From NCBI GenBank assembly GCA_031769625.1, contig JAUIMM010000202.1, positions 7,178,001 through 7,242,000 of the forward strand: a stretch of 64,000 bases of DNA, written 5' to 3'. Made by a program: the position numbers and the translations under genes. Source of the DNA: Taudactylus pleione. Lineage: Eukaryota; Chordata; Amphibia; Anura; Myobatrachidae. Under the pieces are notes generated by a model. The model was not told the origin of the DNA. It did not search any database and worked only from the letters and a program-made list of their open reading frames with translations. Of this stretch, positions 63,159 to 64,000 are shown in pieces. Each line of letters begins with the position of its first letter. The stretch's first letter is position 1.

Positions 63159-64000
63159 TTAATCTTTACAGTTTGAGGCTTTCCAAAAAGGAGAAACAGT
63201 GCAAACGCACCTGCTAAAGATCCAGCGATGGCGGTAAACCTCACGGAATGATCCTTCTTGTGACAGGTAAGTGCTACTAATGGAAGTCATCAAGCAGACA
63301 CTTCCTGTCAAAATACTGTGTATGCTTTGATCATCCAGAACTTTCATCCTACTGATCCTGGAGCTCCATGGGGTCCCACATAGTGAACACTGTCATTCCT
63401 CTGCAAATGACTCAGGTCTCTATCTTCTCAAAAAAATACTCCTAAGTTCCATCTTGACTGTAGACAACATCAGCAGTGGAGAAGAAGGCCAGCCATTTAC
63501 CTCTTGGCATCAGGGTGGAGACCAAACAGTGGTCAAAGAAAGATTCCTTCTAAATTGGTGTACTCTACCGCTGTATTACGACACATTATTACATTGTTTG
63601 GCATCATATTTACCTAATGTTATCTGCCGTAGCATTTTGTCCCTATATAAAATGTTGATGTATCACTGTTATGAATTGTTATCTGCTGCATTTTAACTTT
63701 ATGTTTAACATTGTTATATATGTTATACACTTTTTACCTGTATGACATAGTATAATGTGCTTATATTACCATCATGCATTATCTATATTATTTGTACATT
63801 GCCGCAGTATTATGTTTTAAGATTAAATTGTAATGTAATAGTTATATGTTGTTGACTTAAGCATATTTGCCTCTGTATAAAGCATTGTTATGTATTATGT
63901 TAATACAATGTTATCGTTTGCAAAAAAGTGTTCAATAAATAAATGTATTGTGTTTATACATTGTTGTTTGGAGAAAAGGGTCTTGATTCCCTGATTGGCT
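63159..64000 (+). repeat. U76, 3' truncated by the window
   Basis: TAA in exon A (CGGTAAAC) and the exon B acceptor lost. Exon B is open to 63,696. Doubled AATAAATAAA is near 63,935. The array continues past the window end. Confidence 0.9.

Larger units (their letters stand above)
1..64000 (+). repeat. Satellite array of ~889-bp gene-end-like units with nested higher-order repeats
   Basis: The same unit recurs head to tail from the first base to the last: 77 copies, all in one orientation, with neither array edge inside the window. Full-length units are 885-891 bp. Eleven are 524-527 bp, sharing a deletion of about 363 bp, and three (one partial) are of a 779-bp form. Units differ from one another by scattered substitutions and small indels, yet blocks thousands of bases apart are almost identical, as expected from homogenisation by unequal exchange or gene conversion. 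Every short open frame on either strand is a repeat of a frame inside the unit, so none is an independent gene. The satellite family is not one I recognise. Confidence 0.97.

Noticed and set aside
1..64000. CRISPR array
   Set aside because: The repeats are hundreds of bases long, directly adjacent and without unique spacers, and eukaryotic splice and poly(A) signals are present.
1..64000. CENP-B box
   Set aside because: I searched by eye for TTCG....A..CGGG and found no match in the unit, so centromere identity cannot be argued from that motif.
1..64000. Transposable element origin (terminal repeats, target duplications)
   Set aside because: Units abut with no terminal inverted or long terminal repeats and no target-site duplications, and no transposase or reverse transcriptase motif is visible in any frame.
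1..64000. Assembly artefact copying one segment
   Set aside because: Copies differ by private substitutions and indels and show nested inheritance of changes, which simple duplication errors would not give. Copy number itself still depends on the assembly.

Overview
The whole 64 kb window is one uninterrupted, head-to-tail satellite array. It holds 77 copies (75 complete, one partial at each end) of a single AT-rich unit of about 889 bp, all on the same strand. I see no insertion of any other sequence, no inversion, and no independent protein-coding or RNA gene. The organism is a eukaryote. A perfect CAG|GTAAGT splice donor, pyrimidine-rich acceptors and AATAAA followed by GT-rich sequence all point that way. 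At least ten of the sites that differ between copies are CG versus TG or CA, the mark of germline CpG methylation, which favours a vertebrate-like genome. I do not recognise the satellite family, so the species stays open.

The unit looks like the 3' end of a gene. In order it holds: a 3' splice acceptor; a 95-nt internal exon ('exon A'); a perfect donor; a 165-bp intron; a second acceptor; a terminal exon ('exon B') whose open frame continues exon A's across the predicted splice to a stop; an AT-rich 3'UTR-like stretch; AATAAA; a small hairpin; a GT-rich element; and an ATTGG (inverted CCAAT) motif before the next unit. The joined frame encodes about 119 residues with no recognisable domain. 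By eye about 24 full-length units keep every element. The rest carry stops in exon A, a lost exon B acceptor, a frameshift, or deletions of about 110 or 363 bp.

Units are numbered U0-U76. A unit starts at the conserved TTAATCTTTAC just before exon A. Letters name sequence types.

Layout: (1) 1-9831 is a 12-unit higher-order repeat; the partial type-l unit at 1-694 is followed by types a b c d e f g h i j k, and the block ends inside the next type-l unit. It recurs almost unchanged from 9832 to about 17,560, and in shortened form (l a/b c d e f g/i) from about 35,450 to 40,850. (2) About 17,560-21,650 is a younger 4083-bp tandem duplication of the preceding segment. (3) 21,354-27,021 is a dimer of 1417 bp (one full unit plus one 527-bp unit) repeated four times. 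(4) 27,022-35,553 is a mosaic of further types with 3196-bp and 5502-bp duplications. (5) 41,660-46,360 repeats 25,078-29,790 at a distance of about 16.58 kb. (6) 46,269-64,000 is built on a tetramer of 3556 bp, with 4444-bp and 3557-bp duplications towards the end.

Units do not cooperate as genes would. What the window shows is repeated unequal exchange between gene-end-like units, leaving nested higher-order repeats and several hybrid units. Whether any unit is transcribed or spliced cannot be told from sequence alone.
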